From Sphingobium cloacae (GTDB lineage Bacteria > Pseudomonadota > Alphaproteobacteria > Sphingomonadales > Sphingomonadaceae), in contig NZ_AP017655.1 in assembly GCF_002355855.1 (NCBI RefSeq), forward strand, positions 1,302,001 through 1,366,000: 64,000 nucleotides of DNA, read 5' to 3'. The notes under the pieces were generated by a model. That model saw nothing but the letters and a program-made list of their open reading frames with translations. It searched no databases and was not told the DNA's origin. Positions 7,819 through 17,840 of this stretch are shown piece after piece; the stretch's first letter is position 1, and the number at the start of each line of letters is the position of its first letter. Made by a program: the position numbers and the translations under genes.

Positions 7819-8490
7819 ATGTTGACGCCCAAACAGCAACAGTTGCTCAGCTTCATCCAGACCCGCCTGGAAGGGCGGGGCGTATCCCCTTCTTTCGAGG
7901 AAATGAAGGATGCGCTCGACCTGCGATCCAAATCGGGTATCCACCGCCTGATCAACGCGCTGGAGGAACGCGGCTTCATCCGGCGCCTGCCGAACCGCGC
8001 GCGCGCGCTGGAAGTGTTGAAGCTGCCCGAAGCCATGCACCGTTTGCCCAAGGACGCCCCCACCGCCAAGCCGCGAGCGCCTGCCAGCCTGCCCATCGCC
8101 GCCAACGACATCGTTGAAATCCCGTTGCATGGCAGGATCGCGGCGGGCGTCCCCATCGAAGCGCTGGAGGGGCATAACATGCTGTCCGTTCCGGCGGCGT
8201 TGCTGGGCGCAGGCGATCATTATGCGCTGGAAGTGGCGGGCGATTCCATGGTCGACGCAGGGATTCTGGACGGCGATTTCGCGCTGATCCAGAAAACGGA
8301 TGTGGCGCGGGAGGGACAGATCGTGGTCGCCCTCATCGACGATAGCGAAGCCACGCTCAAATATTTCCGGCGAGACGGCCAGAGAGTGAGGCTGGACCCC
8401 GCCAACAGCGCCTATGAGCCGCAATTATATGATCCCCATCAGGTCCGCATCCAGGGCAAGCTGGCAGGATTGCTGCGCCGATATAATTAA
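7819..8490 (+). CDS. lexA: LexA repressor of the SOS response
   Basis: 223 residues. Residues 1-65 form the winged-helix DNA-binding domain ([34 protein letters not shown]). The C-terminal S24 peptidase domain has the self-cleavage bond Ala109-Gly110 in RIAAGVPIE, the catalytic Ser143 in [10 protein letters not shown] and Lys181 in EATLKYFRR. RecA bound to single-stranded DNA triggers cleavage and derepression. An SD-like GAAGGA precedes the ATG at 7819. The SOS box in its promoter shows autoregulation. Confidence 0.97.
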   Translation: MLTPKQQQLLSFIQTRLEGRGVSPSFEEMKDALDLRSKSGIHRLINALEERGFIRRLPNRARALEVLKLPEAMHRLPKDAPTAKPRAPASLPIAANDIVEIPLHGRIAAGVPIEALEGHNMLSVPAALLGAGDHYALEVAGDSMVDAGILDGDFALIQKTDVAREGQIVVALIDDSEATLKYFRRDGQRVRLDPANSAYEPQLYDPHQVRIQGKLAGLLRRYN

Positions 8491-10673
8491 GGCGCGGCAT
8501 CCGAACCGGAAGCCTTGGATGGGGCGTGGCCACCCCGGCCGGGTCCGGTTCGACGCGGCATCCATGGATGAGCGTCATCCGGGCGATGGACGGTCCGGAC
8601 CGTGCCCTTCTCCAGATTGATGGAGAGCCCACCTGTCATCGCCAGCAGGGGCCGATCCGCTTTCAGCCATGCCGGCTGACACCATCGCGGCAAGCGGCGA
8701 TCGCTGATCACGATGTCGGCCCATCGGCAGTCGCGCCTGAAAGCGCCCCTCTCGACCAGCATGTCGCTACGGGTCACGAGCAACCGCCAGCGACGGCCTC
8801 CCCGGTCCAGTTGAACGGAGCAAAGATCGTCCGAGCAACGCGCCTGCGGCAAGTCCGCCAGCGCTTCCAGCACGCCGCCATATCCCGCGCTTTCGGCCAT
8901 CGCGTCGCGCACATAATCGCCGGCCCGATCCCGCAGCAGGGCCATGCCTTGATCCGTGCGCAAGGCGACGTGGCGGCCATCTCCCGTGACCAATATATCG
9001 GGTGCGGGATTGAGAAGGATGGCGACGAACCCGATCGTCGCCGGGACAAGTCCCAGCCAGCGCCATCCACTCCGCCAGAGCAGGCACCACAACCCGCCCA
9101 TCACCATCATCCCGAAGATCCAGCCCGGCAGCGCGGGTCCCAAAGCCACCGCCATCGGACTTGAACCGACGCCATGGGCAATGAACAGCAACAGGTCCAA
9201 CGCCTTCCCGGTCGCCCACCATGCCGGTGCCCCCAGGCCCGCCAGATCGAGCAGCAGCGCCAGCGCTTCCAACGGCATGACCACGAAGGTAGTCAGCGGG
9301 ATCGCGATGATATTGGCGAATGCGCCCAACATGCCCGCCTTGTGGAAATGGAAGAAAGCGATCGGCGCCAGCACCAGTTCGACCGCGAAGCCCGTGAGCA
9401 GCAGGACGGTCACGGCCCGCCCGGTCTTTCGCCACGGATTTTCATCGCGCGCCGCGGCGAAAGCGCGAAAGCGCGGATGCTCGGACAGGGCGATGATCGC
9501 GACCACCGCGGCGAAGCTCATCTGGAAACTCGGCCCGATCAAGGCTTCGGGCCACAGGCACAGGACGATCAACGCCCCCGTCGCCACCAGACGCAATGTG
9601 ATCGCGTCCCGCCCCAATGCCAGCCCGCCCAGCACCAGCAACGCGGCGACGCAGGACCGCACGGTGGGAACTTCCGCTCCGGTCAGCAGCGTATAGCCGA
9701 TCCCCGCCAATGCGCCGCCTCCCGCGGCAATCAGCATCAAGGGCCAGTCCAGCGCCGCCCGGCGACTGAGCGCCATCACCCGCATGAGCAGGAAGATGAC
9801 CGCGCCGATCAGGGCTGTGACATGCAGCCCGCTGATGGAAAGCAGGTGAGCGAGGCCGCTCCGCCGCATGGCTTCCGCGTCGTCTTCGGTGATGGCGCCC
9901 TGGTCCCCGGTGGCGAGCGCCGCTGCAATGCCGCCCGCCGACCCCTCCAGCCGGGCCAATATATGCGCGAACAGCCGATTGCGCAGATCGGGTCCAGCGG
10001 TCGCGGGCCTGATCACGGCGATGGGCGGCAAGGCGCGCCCCGTCGCGCCTATCCCCATGAAATAGGCCCGCGCCGCAAAGTCATAGCCGCCCGGCAGGCT
10101 GGGCGGCGCCGGCGGCATCAGCCGCGCCCGGAACCGCACGATCGCGCCCCGTCCGATAGCGGGGGACATGTCCGGTTGGCGCAGGTTCACGCGGAGCATG
10201 GGCGGCAGTTCCGGTGCATCCATCGGTCGCACGAGCAGCCGAACCATGGCCTTGGAGGGAACGGGATTGACCGCCCGGACCTCGCCCGTGACGATCGCGA
10301 AGGTGGCCCGCTGCAAGGGCGGCGTTCCCACCAGCACGGCCTTGCCCCAGATGAGCAGGCAGCCAAGGCAGGCCAATATCCCTGCCGAAACCGCGATTTT
10401 CCTCCCCCGCCCGCCAGCCGGCAGAAGGGCGGCTCCACAGGCCAGCGCCAAGGCGGCACAGCAGAAACCAAGCCACGCCCAACGATGGGGGAGGACGAAC
10501 CAGGCCGCGATCCCGATTCCCAGTCCCACCGGAACCCAGAGCGGTATCCGCTCCCTTTCGTGTTCCAGCCATTGTTCCATGGCTGCGGGAAAGGCCTGAC
10601 GCCACGCCTTCGCCTTCCCCCGAACGGAAGTTTGTGGAGACTCAAAAGCCATGCTAGGGGGCGTCGCGTTCAT
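8487..10673 (-). CDS. comEC: ComEC/Rec2 family DNA-uptake channel protein
   Basis: About 728 residues from the ATG at 10673 (ATG at 10652 is the alternative; neither has a clear ribosome-binding site). The order is an N-terminal membrane segment, the DUF4131-type soluble domain, then the competence core with [20 protein letters not shown] and many hydrophobic helices. The last 150 residues ([18 protein letters not shown]) look like a remnant of the metallo-beta-lactamase-like domain without its HxHxDH motif, as in other alphaproteobacteria. The protein would pass single-stranded DNA across the inner membrane during transformation. Its 3' end overlaps the lexA 3' end by 4 bases, and its 5' end is only 15 bases from gltX. 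Confidence 0.88.
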   Translation of the reverse strand: MNATPPSMAFESPQTSVRGKAKAWRQAFPAAMEQWLEHERERIPLWVPVGLGIGIAAWFVLPHRWAWLGFCCAALALACGAALLPAGGRGRKIAVSAGILACLGCLLIWGKAVLVGTPPLQRATFAIVTGEVRAVNPVPSKAMVRLLVRPMDAPELPPMLRVNLRQPDMSPAIGRGAIVRFRARLMPPAPPSLPGGYDFAARAYFMGIGATGRALPPIAVIRPATAGPDLRNRLFAHILARLEGSAGGIAAALATGDQGAITEDDAEAMRRSGLAHLLSISGLHVTALIGAVIFLLMRVMALSRRAALDWPLMLIAAGGGALAGIGYTLLTGAEVPTVRSCVAALLVLGGLALGRDAITLRLVATGALIVLCLWPEALIGPSFQMSFAAVVAIIALSEHPRFRAFAAARDENPWRKTGRAVTVLLLTGFAVELVLAPIAFFHFHKAGMLGAFANIIAIPLTTFVVMPLEALALLLDLAGLGAPAWWATGKALDLLLFIAHGVGSSPMAVALGPALPGWIFGMMVMGGLWCLLWRSGWRWLGLVPATIGFVAILLNPAPDILVTGDGRHVALRTDQGMALLRDRAGDYVRDAMAESAGYGGVLEALADLPQARCSDDLCSVQLDRGGRRWRLLVTRSDMLVERGAFRRDCRWADIVISDRRLPRWCQPAWLKADRPLLAMTGGLSINLEKGTVRTVHRPDDAHPWMPRRTGPGRGGHAPSKASGSDAAP

Positions 10674-10688
10674 GAATGGGCAAGGTGA

Positions 10689-12143
10689 ATGTCGGGGAAT
10701 ATGACGGTGAGTGCAACGGGAATGAACAAGCAGGTGGTGACCCGTTTCGCCCCATCCCCCACCGGCTTTCTGCACATAGGCGGCGCGCGCACGGCGCTGT
10801 TCAACTGGCTGTTCGCGCGGCACCATGGCGGCAGGTTCCTGCTCCGCATCGAGGACACGGACCGCGCCCGGTCGACGGAAGCAGCGGTGGCCGCGATTTT
10901 CGACGGGCTGGAATGGCTGGGCCTCGGCGGGGACGAGCCTGCGGTCTTCCAGTTCGAACGCTCCGCCCGACACGCGGAAGTCGCCAATCAGATGCTGGCG
11001 AACGGCCATGCTTATCGCTGCTATGCCACGCCGGAGGAATTGGCGGAACTGCGCGAACGGCAGCGCGCCGAACGACAGCCCATGCGCTATGACGGCCGCT
11101 GGCGGGATCGCGACCCGTCCGAAGCGCCCGAAGGCGCGCCCTTCGTCATCCGCCTGAAAGCGCCGCAGACCGGCGAAAGCGTGATCGAGGACGCCGTCCA
11201 GGGCCGCGTCGTGGTCCAGAATGCGGAGCTGGACGACATGATCCTGCTCCGTTCCGACGGCACGCCCACCTATATGCTGGCGGTCGTCGTGGACGATCAT
11301 GACATGGGCGTCACGCATGTCATTCGCGGCGACGATCACCTGAACAATGCCTTCCGGCAGTTGGGCATCATCAAGGCGATGGGCTGGGAAGAGCCGGTGT
11401 ACGGCCACATTCCCCTGATCCACGGGTCGGATGGGGCCAAACTCTCCAAGCGTCACGGCGCGCTGGGCGTCGATGCCTATCGCGACGAGATGGGGATGCT
11501 GCCCGAAGCGGTGCTCAACTATCTGCTGCGGCTGGGCTGGGGCCATGGCGACGAGGAGATCATCTCCGTCGAACGGGCCATCAAACTGTTCGACATTTCC
11601 GGCGTGGGCCGCTCCCCTTCGCGCTTCGACATCAAGAAGCTGGAAAATCTGAACGGCCATTATCTGCGCGAAGCCGACGATGCCCGGCTGGCGGCTCTCG
11701 TTACTCCCCGCGTAGCGGCCCGGCTGGGCAAGCCCCTGCCCGCCGACGCGGACTCCCTGTTGACGCAGGCCATGCCTTCGCTGAAACCGCGCGCGAAGAC
11801 ACTTAACGAAATTGCGGAGGGTGCGGAATTTCTGTTCAAAAGTTGCCCGCTGGATTTTGACGAGAAGGCATCCGCTCTGCTAGACGACTCCGCGCGCGCG
11901 TTGCTGGCGAGCACAGCCGATGCTCTGTCGACCGTTCCAGGCTGGACGGTCGAAGCAATCGAAGAAGTCATACGCCGCGTGGCAGAGGATGCGGGTTTAG
12001 CTCTCGGCAAGGTAGCGCAGCCATTAAGGGCCGCGCTCACCGGCCGGACGGTTTCGCCCGGAATTTTCGATGTCCTTTTCCTTCTGGGAAAAGAAGAAAG
12101 CTTGGGTCGGCTGACCGATGCAGGACACGCATCGGCCGGCTGA
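10689..12143 (+). CDS. gltX: Glutamyl-tRNA synthetase
   Basis: 484 residues. It charges tRNA-Glu (in many alphaproteobacteria also tRNA-Gln, for later amidation). The class I signatures are [20 protein letters not shown] (HIGH) and [10 protein letters not shown] (KMSKS), with [10 protein letters not shown] between them; the C-terminal helical region binds the anticodon. ATG at 10689 has AAGGTGA immediately before it; in-frame ATG codons at 10701 and 10722 are alternatives, and the conserved part starts at 10722. gltA follows after 18 bases, so the two are probably cotranscribed. Confidence 0.95.
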   Translation: MSGNMTVSATGMNKQVVTRFAPSPTGFLHIGGARTALFNWLFARHHGGRFLLRIEDTDRARSTEAAVAAIFDGLEWLGLGGDEPAVFQFERSARHAEVANQMLANGHAYRCYATPEELAELRERQRAERQPMRYDGRWRDRDPSEAPEGAPFVIRLKAPQTGESVIEDAVQGRVVVQNAELDDMILLRSDGTPTYMLAVVVDDHDMGVTHVIRGDDHLNNAFRQLGIIKAMGWEEPVYGHIPLIHGSDGAKLSKRHGALGVDAYRDEMGMLPEAVLNYLLRLGWGHGDEEIISVERAIKLFDISGVGRSPSRFDIKKLENLNGHYLREADDARLAALVTPRVAARLGKPLPADADSLLTQAMPSLKPRAKTLNEIAEGAEFLFKSCPLDFDEKASALLDDSARALLASTADALSTVPGWTVEAIEEVIRRVAEDAGLALGKVAQPLRAALTGRTVSPGIFDVLFLLGKEESLGRLTDAGHASAG

Positions 12144-12161
12144 TAGTTGAGGAGAACGTGA

Positions 12162-13448
12162 ATGTCGGATAAAAATGCCACTTTGACCATCGACGGGGAG
12201 ACGAAGGACTACGCCATTCTGGATGGCACCGTCGGCCCGCAGGTCATCGACGTGCGCAAGCTCTACGCCAATACCGGCATGTTCACCTACGATCCCGGCT
12301 TCACCTCGACCGCGAGTTGCGAATCGGGCCTGACCTATATCGACGGCGACGAAGGCGTGCTGCTCCACCGCGGCTACCCCATCGGCCAGCTTGCCGAACA
12401 GTCCAGCTTCATGGAAGTCAGCTATCTGCTGTTGAACGGCGAACTGCCGACGCAGGCGCAACTGGACGAATTCACCAACACCATCACGCGCCACACGATG
12501 CTGCATGAGCAGCTTTCGACTTTCTTCCGCGGTTTCCGGCGCGACGCGCACCCGATGGCGATCATGTGCGGCGTTGTCGGCGCCTTGTCGGCCTTTTACC
12601 ATGACTCGACCGACATCAACGATCCGGTGCAGCGCAAGATCGCCAGCCACCGCCTGATCGCCAAGATGCCGACCATCGCGGCGATGGCCTATAAATATTC
12701 GGCGGGCCAGCCCTTCGTCTATCCGCGCAACGATCTGAGCTACACCGCCAATTTCCTGCGCATGACCTTCTCGGTCCCGGCGGAAGAATATATCCCCGAT
12801 CCGGTCATCGTCGACGCGATGGACAAGATCTTCATTCTCCACGCCGATCATGAGCAGAATGCGTCGACCTCGACTGTGCGCCTGGCCGGTTCGTCGGGGG
12901 CCAATCCCTTCGCCTGCATCGCGGCGGGCATCGCCTGCCTGTGGGGCCCGGCGCATGGCGGCGCGAACGAGGCGGCGCTCAACATGCTGCGCGAGATCGG
13001 CACCGTCGACCGCATCCCTGAATATATCGCCCGCGCCAAGAACAAGGACGACCCGTTCCGCCTGATGGGCTTTGGCCATCGCGTCTACAAGAATTACGAT
13101 CCGCGCGCGACCGTCATGCAGAAGACCGCGAAGGACGTTCTGGACAAGCTGGGCGTCGACGATCCGATCTTCGACGTGGCCAAGGAACTGGAACAGATCG
13201 CGCTCAACGATCCTTATTTCATCGAAAAGAAGCTTTACCCCAATGTGGACTTCTATTCGGGCGTGATCCTGTCGGCGATCGGCTTCCCGACCGAGATGTT
13301 CACCGTGCTGTTCGCTCTCGCCCGCACCGTGGGCTGGGTCGCGCAGTGGAACGAAATGATCTCCGACCCCGCGCAGAAGATCGGTCGCCCGCGCCAGCTC
13401 TACACCGGCCCGACTCAGCGCGACTACGTCCCGGTCGGCAAGCGCTGA
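12162..13448 (+). CDS. gltA: Citrate synthase, type II hexameric-like
   Basis: 428 residues, the usual length of the Gram-negative enzyme. It condenses oxaloacetate with acetyl-CoA at the entry of the TCA cycle. Active-site segments visible are [15 protein letters not shown] (His), [15 protein letters not shown] (His and Arg) and DFYSGVIL (Asp). AGGAGAACGTGA precedes the ATG. The gene ends in a classic intrinsic terminator. Confidence 0.97.
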   Translation: MSDKNATLTIDGETKDYAILDGTVGPQVIDVRKLYANTGMFTYDPGFTSTASCESGLTYIDGDEGVLLHRGYPIGQLAEQSSFMEVSYLLLNGELPTQAQLDEFTNTITRHTMLHEQLSTFFRGFRRDAHPMAIMCGVVGALSAFYHDSTDINDPVQRKIASHRLIAKMPTIAAMAYKYSAGQPFVYPRNDLSYTANFLRMTFSVPAEEYIPDPVIVDAMDKIFILHADHEQNASTSTVRLAGSSGANPFACIAAGIACLWGPAHGGANEAALNMLREIGTVDRIPEYIARAKNKDDPFRLMGFGHRVYKNYDPRATVMQKTAKDVLDKLGVDDPIFDVAKELEQIALNDPYFIEKKLYPNVDFYSGVILSAIGFPTEMFTVLFALARTVGWVAQWNEMISDPAQKIGRPRQLYTGPTQRDYVPVGKR

Positions 13449-13471
13449 TCGAAGGCGGGAGCGAAGAAAGG

Positions 13472-13500
13472 CGGCGCCCCGTTTGGGCGCCGTTTTTTTT
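13472..13500 (+). terminator. Intrinsic terminator after gltA
   Basis: CGGCGCCC (13472-13479) pairs perfectly with GGGCGCCG (13485-13492), followed by eight T (13493-13500). It is the cleanest rho-independent terminator in the window. The next 175 bases up to the kinase gene on the other strand hold nothing I can name. Confidence 0.92.
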
Positions 13501-13675
13501 GCGGCGGACTCGCGGAAGCGGTCGCTTATCCAAGGGGCATATCGAAAGGTCGATGCAGCGCGAACCCTTCGATACGGCGCTCAGGCAAACTCCGCCCTGC
13601 TCGGCGCGCGAGGATGGGACGGGAACGCAGACAGTCTGCCATTCGCCCGACCGGATCACCCCTTTTCGCAGTCCA

Positions 13676-15097
13676 TCAATCCAAAAGCTGATCGCTCACC
13701 AGACCAATCTGTCCGCTTGTCTCGTCCGCCGGCAATGTCAGGATGAAACAGGCCCCCTGTCCCGCATCGCCTTCGATACGAATGTCGCCTCCCATGGCAC
13801 GGGCGAGCTTACGCGAAATATAGAGGCCAAGGCCACTGCCGCCCTGATCGTCGCGGCCCAGACGTTCGAATTTCTCGAAGATGCGTTCGCGGTCCTCCGG
13901 CAAGACACCGGAACCTTCATCCGTAACCGCAATGCGCGGCCGGCCATCTTCCAGTCCGATCTCCAGCCGCACCTCCGATCCTTCCGGGCCATAGCGGATG
14001 GCGTTGCCGATCAGGTTGACCAATATCTGCAACACGCGCCGGAACTCGCCCCGCGCGGGCACCGCCTCTCCCGTTTCCGGGGGCAGGACATTGATCTGCC
14101 TGTCCAGCGCCTTCACGCCCAGCAGGCCAGCAGCGCGGCGGCCGATATCCGCCAGATCGACCGACTCCGAAGCGACCGTGAAATCGGGCCGGTCTATCGC
14201 CTGCAAATCCGCCAGATCGTCCACCAGAGCCATCAGATGCCGGCCCGCCGATGCGATGTCGAGCGCATAGCCCATATAATCGGAACGCAGAGGCCCTTCC
14301 AACTGGGCGCTGATGGTATCCGCATTGGCGATGATCCGGCCCAGAGGCTGACGAAGCGAGCGATCGAGCCGCTTGCCAAAAGCGAGGGAATCGACTGCGG
14401 CGGGCGGCGCGATCTCCGGAACCGGAACCGCCAGATCGAGCGCAAAGGCCTTGCCACGATAGCCCAATAGCTGCCCGGCCAGGTCGAACAGCGGAAAACC
14501 GGAAAGGTGGAACCGCCTAGCCGGATCGCTGGTCAGGCAAGCCAATTGATCGCGAAACGCCCGGCGCTGCGTGAAGCCGCGCAGGATCGCCATGTCGCCG
14601 TCCTCATCGGCCTGCAACTGGAAATAGCTGGAAAAGGGACTTCCCGGCACGGGCGGCTGCATGGGCAGGACGCCGTCCGGATCGCCCCCCTCCAACACCA
14701 TCTGAAACCGCAATTGCGTGTCCACCTGCCAGCTCCAGCCGTCCGACACGGCGGCAAGATCGGCTTCCAGCGGACCGCTTTGATTGTTGCGCACCGTGGA
14801 AATGGATCGCTCCTGCCAGTCGATCACAGACAGATGAACCGCCTTCCCCTCCGGCCTCGCCCGCACCCACATGTCGATATCGCATCTCTCCGACGCCGCC
14901 GCCACCGGGCGCGACACGATGATGCCCAAACGGGCCGCCAGCCGCGCGACGGCAGCCAGTTGAGGGATGGCAAGCCGTTCCCCCAGATCCGCCCCTGCCT
15001 CACGCTGGAGCGCCAGCAGCGGTTCGTCGGCGCTCAGCAACAGGCCGTCGGCCGATATCGACGCCTCGACAATGGCGGGAAGCGTCGGCATGGTCAT
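13676..15097 (-). CDS. PAS-domain histidine kinase homologue lacking the phospho-accepting His
   Basis: 473 residues with no signal peptide or membrane segment, so cytoplasmic. Residues 1-100 and 160-220 look PAS-like (the second has FHLSGFPLFDLAGQLLGYRG). The dimerisation domain (240-305) aligns with PleC/DivJ/DivL-type kinases through GYALDIASAGRHLMALVDDL, but where HELRTPL is expected it reads RSLRQPL, so Arg246 replaces the phosphorylated His. The ATPase domain is intact: N box NLIGNAIRYG, G1 VTDEGSGV, F box FEKF and G2 GGSGLGLYISRKL. It could be an ATP-binding pseudokinase that controls another kinase, as DivL (Tyr instead of His) does in Caulobacter. Its start overlaps the DUF2336 stop by 4 bases. 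Confidence 0.85.
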   Translation of the reverse strand: MTMPTLPAIVEASISADGLLLSADEPLLALQREAGADLGERLAIPQLAAVARLAARLGIIVSRPVAAASERCDIDMWVRARPEGKAVHLSVIDWQERSISTVRNNQSGPLEADLAAVSDGWSWQVDTQLRFQMVLEGGDPDGVLPMQPPVPGSPFSSYFQLQADEDGDMAILRGFTQRRAFRDQLACLTSDPARRFHLSGFPLFDLAGQLLGYRGKAFALDLAVPVPEIAPPAAVDSLAFGKRLDRSLRQPLGRIIANADTISAQLEGPLRSDYMGYALDIASAGRHLMALVDDLADLQAIDRPDFTVASESVDLADIGRRAAGLLGVKALDRQINVLPPETGEAVPARGEFRRVLQILVNLIGNAIRYGPEGSEVRLEIGLEDGRPRIAVTDEGSGVLPEDRERIFEKFERLGRDDQGGSGLGLYISRKLARAMGGDIRIEGDAGQGACFILTLPADETSGQIGLVSDQLLD

Positions 15098-16179
15098 CCC
15101 GCCGTAACCCGGCGCAGATGATCGAGCTTGGCGCGAAAGGCGGCGGGCGTCCGGAGCGCGCTGACGGTCGCATCGGCCTGCAACGCCGGAAGCGATTGAT
15201 AATGCTCCGCCTGCACGACGATCACCGCGTCGGAAAGCGATGGCCGAACCGGACGCAGCGCCAGCAGGAGATGGACATGATCCGAATCCGATCCGCCCAG
15301 CGCCCGGCTCAGGGCCGCGACCTGCTCCAGCGGGGCGAACAGCAATATGTCGGCAACCTGCGCGCTCTCCATCCGCAACCGCCGTGCCGCCAGCGCGGTG
15401 AAGAGCAGGAAGCGGCGCTGCGTCAGGACGGAAGCCAGCAATTCCGGCGCATCGGCGCGCTCGCCCAATTGCCGCACGACCACCTCGGCGATGGACAGGG
15501 GGTTGGCCGCTTCGTCATGACGCCGCAGCAGCGCTTCTCCGGCCCGCTCGAACGCGGCCATCACGGCGTCGTCCGTACCTGAAGCGCGCTGAACGACCGC
15601 CGCCAGGCAGGCCGCCGCCGTCCAGACCAGCTCGGCGAAATATTCCGCCGGCACGTCCGGCCGCAAAGGCTGATCCTCTCCCCCCGCCATCAGCCATCGC
15701 CCCTCCGCCAGCGCAAGGGCCGAAAGCGCATCGCCGATCGTCGGATCGTCGGCGGGCAGCGCCGAATCGGCCTCCTCCGCCACAACGCTTTCGCTATCGG
15801 GACAGCCGGCCTGCCGCAGCAGCAGGCTGATGCCCGCGCGCATCTGCATATGGGCCAGTAGAGGTGGCCCCAACATGGTGGGCTGCGCGCGCACGGTCGG
15901 CCAGCAAAGCGGATCGGGCCATGCATCCAGAGCCTCCGCAATGGCGGCTTCATCCTGCAAGGCGGTGCGAAAAGCGATCTCTATCGCGGTCAGGCAGCCG
16001 CCCAGATGCCGCCGCGTCTCCGCGATCAGCGCATCGTTGCGCTCCCGCCCGTCCAGGGGAAAGAGAAACGCCAGATCAATGGCGTGACCGATCGGCACGG
16101 CGGACAGCCCGGCCATGACCCGCGTCATCGGCCAGCAGTCCGCCAGGATCGATCCAGCAAGGGTCGGATAGGCGCTCAT
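15094..16179 (-). CDS. DUF2336 family protein
   Basis: 361 residues, helical, without signal peptide or membrane spans. The repeated helical pattern (NPLSIAEVVVRQLGERADAPELLASVLTQRRFLLFTALAARR) fits the DUF2336 family as I know it, an uncharacterised alphaproteobacterial family. The ATG at 16179 is the only early start. It overlaps the pseudokinase gene (ATGA) and lies 58 bases after the nucleotidyltransferase-like gene, so the three are probably one transcript. The tight coupling suggests that it works with the kinase homologue. Confidence 0.7.
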   Translation of the reverse strand: MSAYPTLAGSILADCWPMTRVMAGLSAVPIGHAIDLAFLFPLDGRERNDALIAETRRHLGGCLTAIEIAFRTALQDEAAIAEALDAWPDPLCWPTVRAQPTMLGPPLLAHMQMRAGISLLLRQAGCPDSESVVAEEADSALPADDPTIGDALSALALAEGRWLMAGGEDQPLRPDVPAEYFAELVWTAAACLAAVVQRASGTDDAVMAAFERAGEALLRRHDEAANPLSIAEVVVRQLGERADAPELLASVLTQRRFLLFTALAARRLRMESAQVADILLFAPLEQVAALSRALGGSDSDHVHLLLALRPVRPSLSDAVIVVQAEHYQSLPALQADATVSALRTPAAFRAKLDHLRRVTAG

Positions 16180-16237
16180 GCCGATACCCTAATCACACGT
16201 CGTTAAAATGCACTAAACCTTGCCGGGAAAATATCTG

Positions 16238-17407
16238 TCAGCCACGCTTCAGCAGGATGATCGCGCCCATCGAACCGATCGCGCAGATCATCGCTATATC
16301 CAGCATCCACGACATTCCTTCCCCCAACAGCATGGCCAGCAGGAGCAACAGCAACGCGGTGCCCGGCGTGAAAATCATCCATGCCCGCGCCCCTCCCGTC
16401 CGGCGCCATCTGTCGGCCAGCAGCAGGATCGCCAGCATCAGCGCCAGATATGTGGCTGTTATGGAACCGCTCGCAATCGCCAGTCCCAGCAGGGCGAAGA
16501 AAGGCGTGATGAAGGCGATCCAGCCCGACGGCGGGGTGCGCAAGGCGAGTTCATCCAGACGGTCGCTGACCTCCGAAAGCAGCAATGCGAACAGCAGCAG
16601 GCAAAAGCCGATGATCGGCCAGTCCAGTTCGATGGGCACCAGCGCGATCGCCCCGATCATCATGGAGGCGATTCGCACCTGCAAGGCGGGCACCTGGCTG
16701 CGCATCAGGGCCGGTCCCAGAAGGCGGGCGACCGGGCCGAAGAGATAATGTTCGACCCCGCCCCGCGTCCGGCCCGACCGCGATGTCATCGACAGGACGG
16801 ATTGCGCCACCAGATCGGCCTGCGGCTGCCCTTCGACCAGCGCAACACGCCCTTCCAGCAGATCGTCCTGCGGAACGGTGGTCCGGCGGACGCCCTGCTG
16901 GACTGCCCCGCGCACCAGCGTCAGGGCCAGGTCCCAGTCGCCGATCATATCCAGCGTGCCGAACAAAAGATCGGGACTGACGCGCGCCAGCCCGGCCCAG
17001 CGTTGTCCCGCGTCGATCCGTTCGAACGGCGCGCTCGCGCGGCTGTCGTCCGTGACCAGCAAGGCATCGCCCTCGGCCCCGGCAAGGGCATCGAAATGGG
17101 ATTGGGAGATGATGGCTCCGTCCGCTACCAGCAGGCTGTCCGCGTCGCGCGGCATGTCACGCACCAGCGCCACCATGTCACGCACCAGCGCCACGGCGAT
17201 TCCGTCCGCGCCCAGCCGGTCGACGGCCTGCGAAATGGCGGGCGTGATGACGTTGACGAGGATGAAGATGCGATCCGCCCCGGCGCGCGCCGCCTGACGC
17301 GCCTGATATTCCACCAGCGTCTGCCCGGCGAAGTGCAAGGTGGCGCGCAGGCCCGCGGGCGAATCGCCCGATGCCCGGCTGGCGCTCAAAATGGCGGCGA
17401 AAGTCAT
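16238..17407 (-). CDS. Nucleotidyltransferase-like/CDP-alcohol phosphatidyltransferase-like membrane fusion
   Basis: 389 residues from the ATG at 17407 (an upstream TTG at 17470 is less likely). Residues 1-190 resemble a nucleotidyltransferase fold (AGQTLVEYQARQAARAGADRIFILV, then DSLLVADGAI), but the GxGxR loop is absent. The second part starts with an amphipathic block (FGPVARLLGPALMRSQVPALQVR) similar to the N-terminus of CDP-alcohol phosphatidyltransferases, followed by about six membrane spans. The catalytic DG-AR-G-D-D motif of that family is not recognisable; only SEVSDRLDELAL lies near the expected place. The layout recalls bifunctional inositol-phosphate cytidylyltransferase/DIPP synthases, but activity is doubtful. 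A 21-bp tandem duplication doubles VALVRDM. Confidence 0.6.
   Translation of the reverse strand: MTFAAILSASRASGDSPAGLRATLHFAGQTLVEYQARQAARAGADRIFILVNVITPAISQAVDRLGADGIAVALVRDMVALVRDMPRDADSLLVADGAIISQSHFDALAGAEGDALLVTDDSRASAPFERIDAGQRWAGLARVSPDLLFGTLDMIGDWDLALTLVRGAVQQGVRRTTVPQDDLLEGRVALVEGQPQADLVAQSVLSMTSRSGRTRGGVEHYLFGPVARLLGPALMRSQVPALQVRIASMMIGAIALVPIELDWPIIGFCLLLFALLLSEVSDRLDELALRTPPSGWIAFITPFFALLGLAIASGSITATYLALMLAILLLADRWRRTGGARAWMIFTPGTALLLLLLAMLLGEGMSWMLDIAMICAIGSMGAIILLKRG
17153..17194. repeat. 21-bp perfect tandem duplication inside a coding region
   Basis: Two identical 21-bp units, 17153-17173 and 17174-17194, abut each other. They encode VALVRDM twice in the nucleotidyltransferase-like domain and keep the reading frame. 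Identity at the base level points to a recent slippage or duplication event. Confidence 0.95.
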
Positions 17408-17492
17408 AGTGCGAAAAGCAGGCCCGTTCTTGTGCAGCCGCCTTTTCGCAAGGCCGGAGCGATCACGCAAGCGACGCCTTGACCTAAAAGCG

Positions 17493-17795
17493 TCAGCCCT
17501 GTTCGAGATTCGCCAGCGCGGCGCGCAACTGCCTCAGAATCCGGGGATCGCCGGGCGCCGATCGCACCGCTTCCTCCGCCAGCGCCATCAGGCCCGTCAG
17601 CCCGAAACTGGCCGCCAGCCCCTTCAGCCGCCAGGCCGCCAGTTCCCAGTTCGCGTCGCACCGGGCCCGCTCCAGCAGGTCGACCTGACGCAGGGCGCTT
17701 TCCATGAACGCCACATGCAGGTCGGCGATCAACGCCGAATCGTCACCAACAGCCGCCGCCAGAGCGGTATTCAGGGCGCCAGGATCATAAGACAT
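17493..17795 (-). CDS. Hpt-domain-like protein lacking the phosphorylated His
   Basis: 100 residues, all helical, the length of a single Hpt domain. The core AWRLKGLAASFGLTGLMALAEE aligns with the Hpt signature A-H-x-L-K-G, but Trp55 (codon TGG at 17633-17631) replaces the His. It therefore should not carry a phosphate, yet keeps the fold that docks kinases and receivers. It is the first gene of the minus-strand run that leads through the fusion protein and DUF2336 protein to the His-less kinase, and it is divergent from the coiled-coil gene. A decoy or structural adaptor role is inference. Confidence 0.75.
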   Translation of the reverse strand: MSYDPGALNTALAAAVGDDSALIADLHVAFMESALRQVDLLERARCDANWELAAWRLKGLAASFGLTGLMALAEEAVRSAPGDPRILRQLRAALANLEQG

Positions 17796-17840
17796 GGGCC
17801 AGACGCTATCTGGCTTGCGTTAAGTTTTGGTAACAGGGCA

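Noticed and set aside
13501..13675. Possible small gene between gltA and the kinase homologue.
   Set aside because: Short frames here lack ribosome-binding sites and run into neighbouring coding regions; the interval is best read as a convergent intergenic region.
17818..17832. TTAAGTTTTGGTAAC between the Hpt-like and coiled-coil genes resembles a CtrA site (TTAA-N7-TTAA).
   Set aside because: The second half-site has two mismatches at the correct spacing, or needs a 6-base spacer. It is too weak to claim, though it would fit a cell-cycle role.
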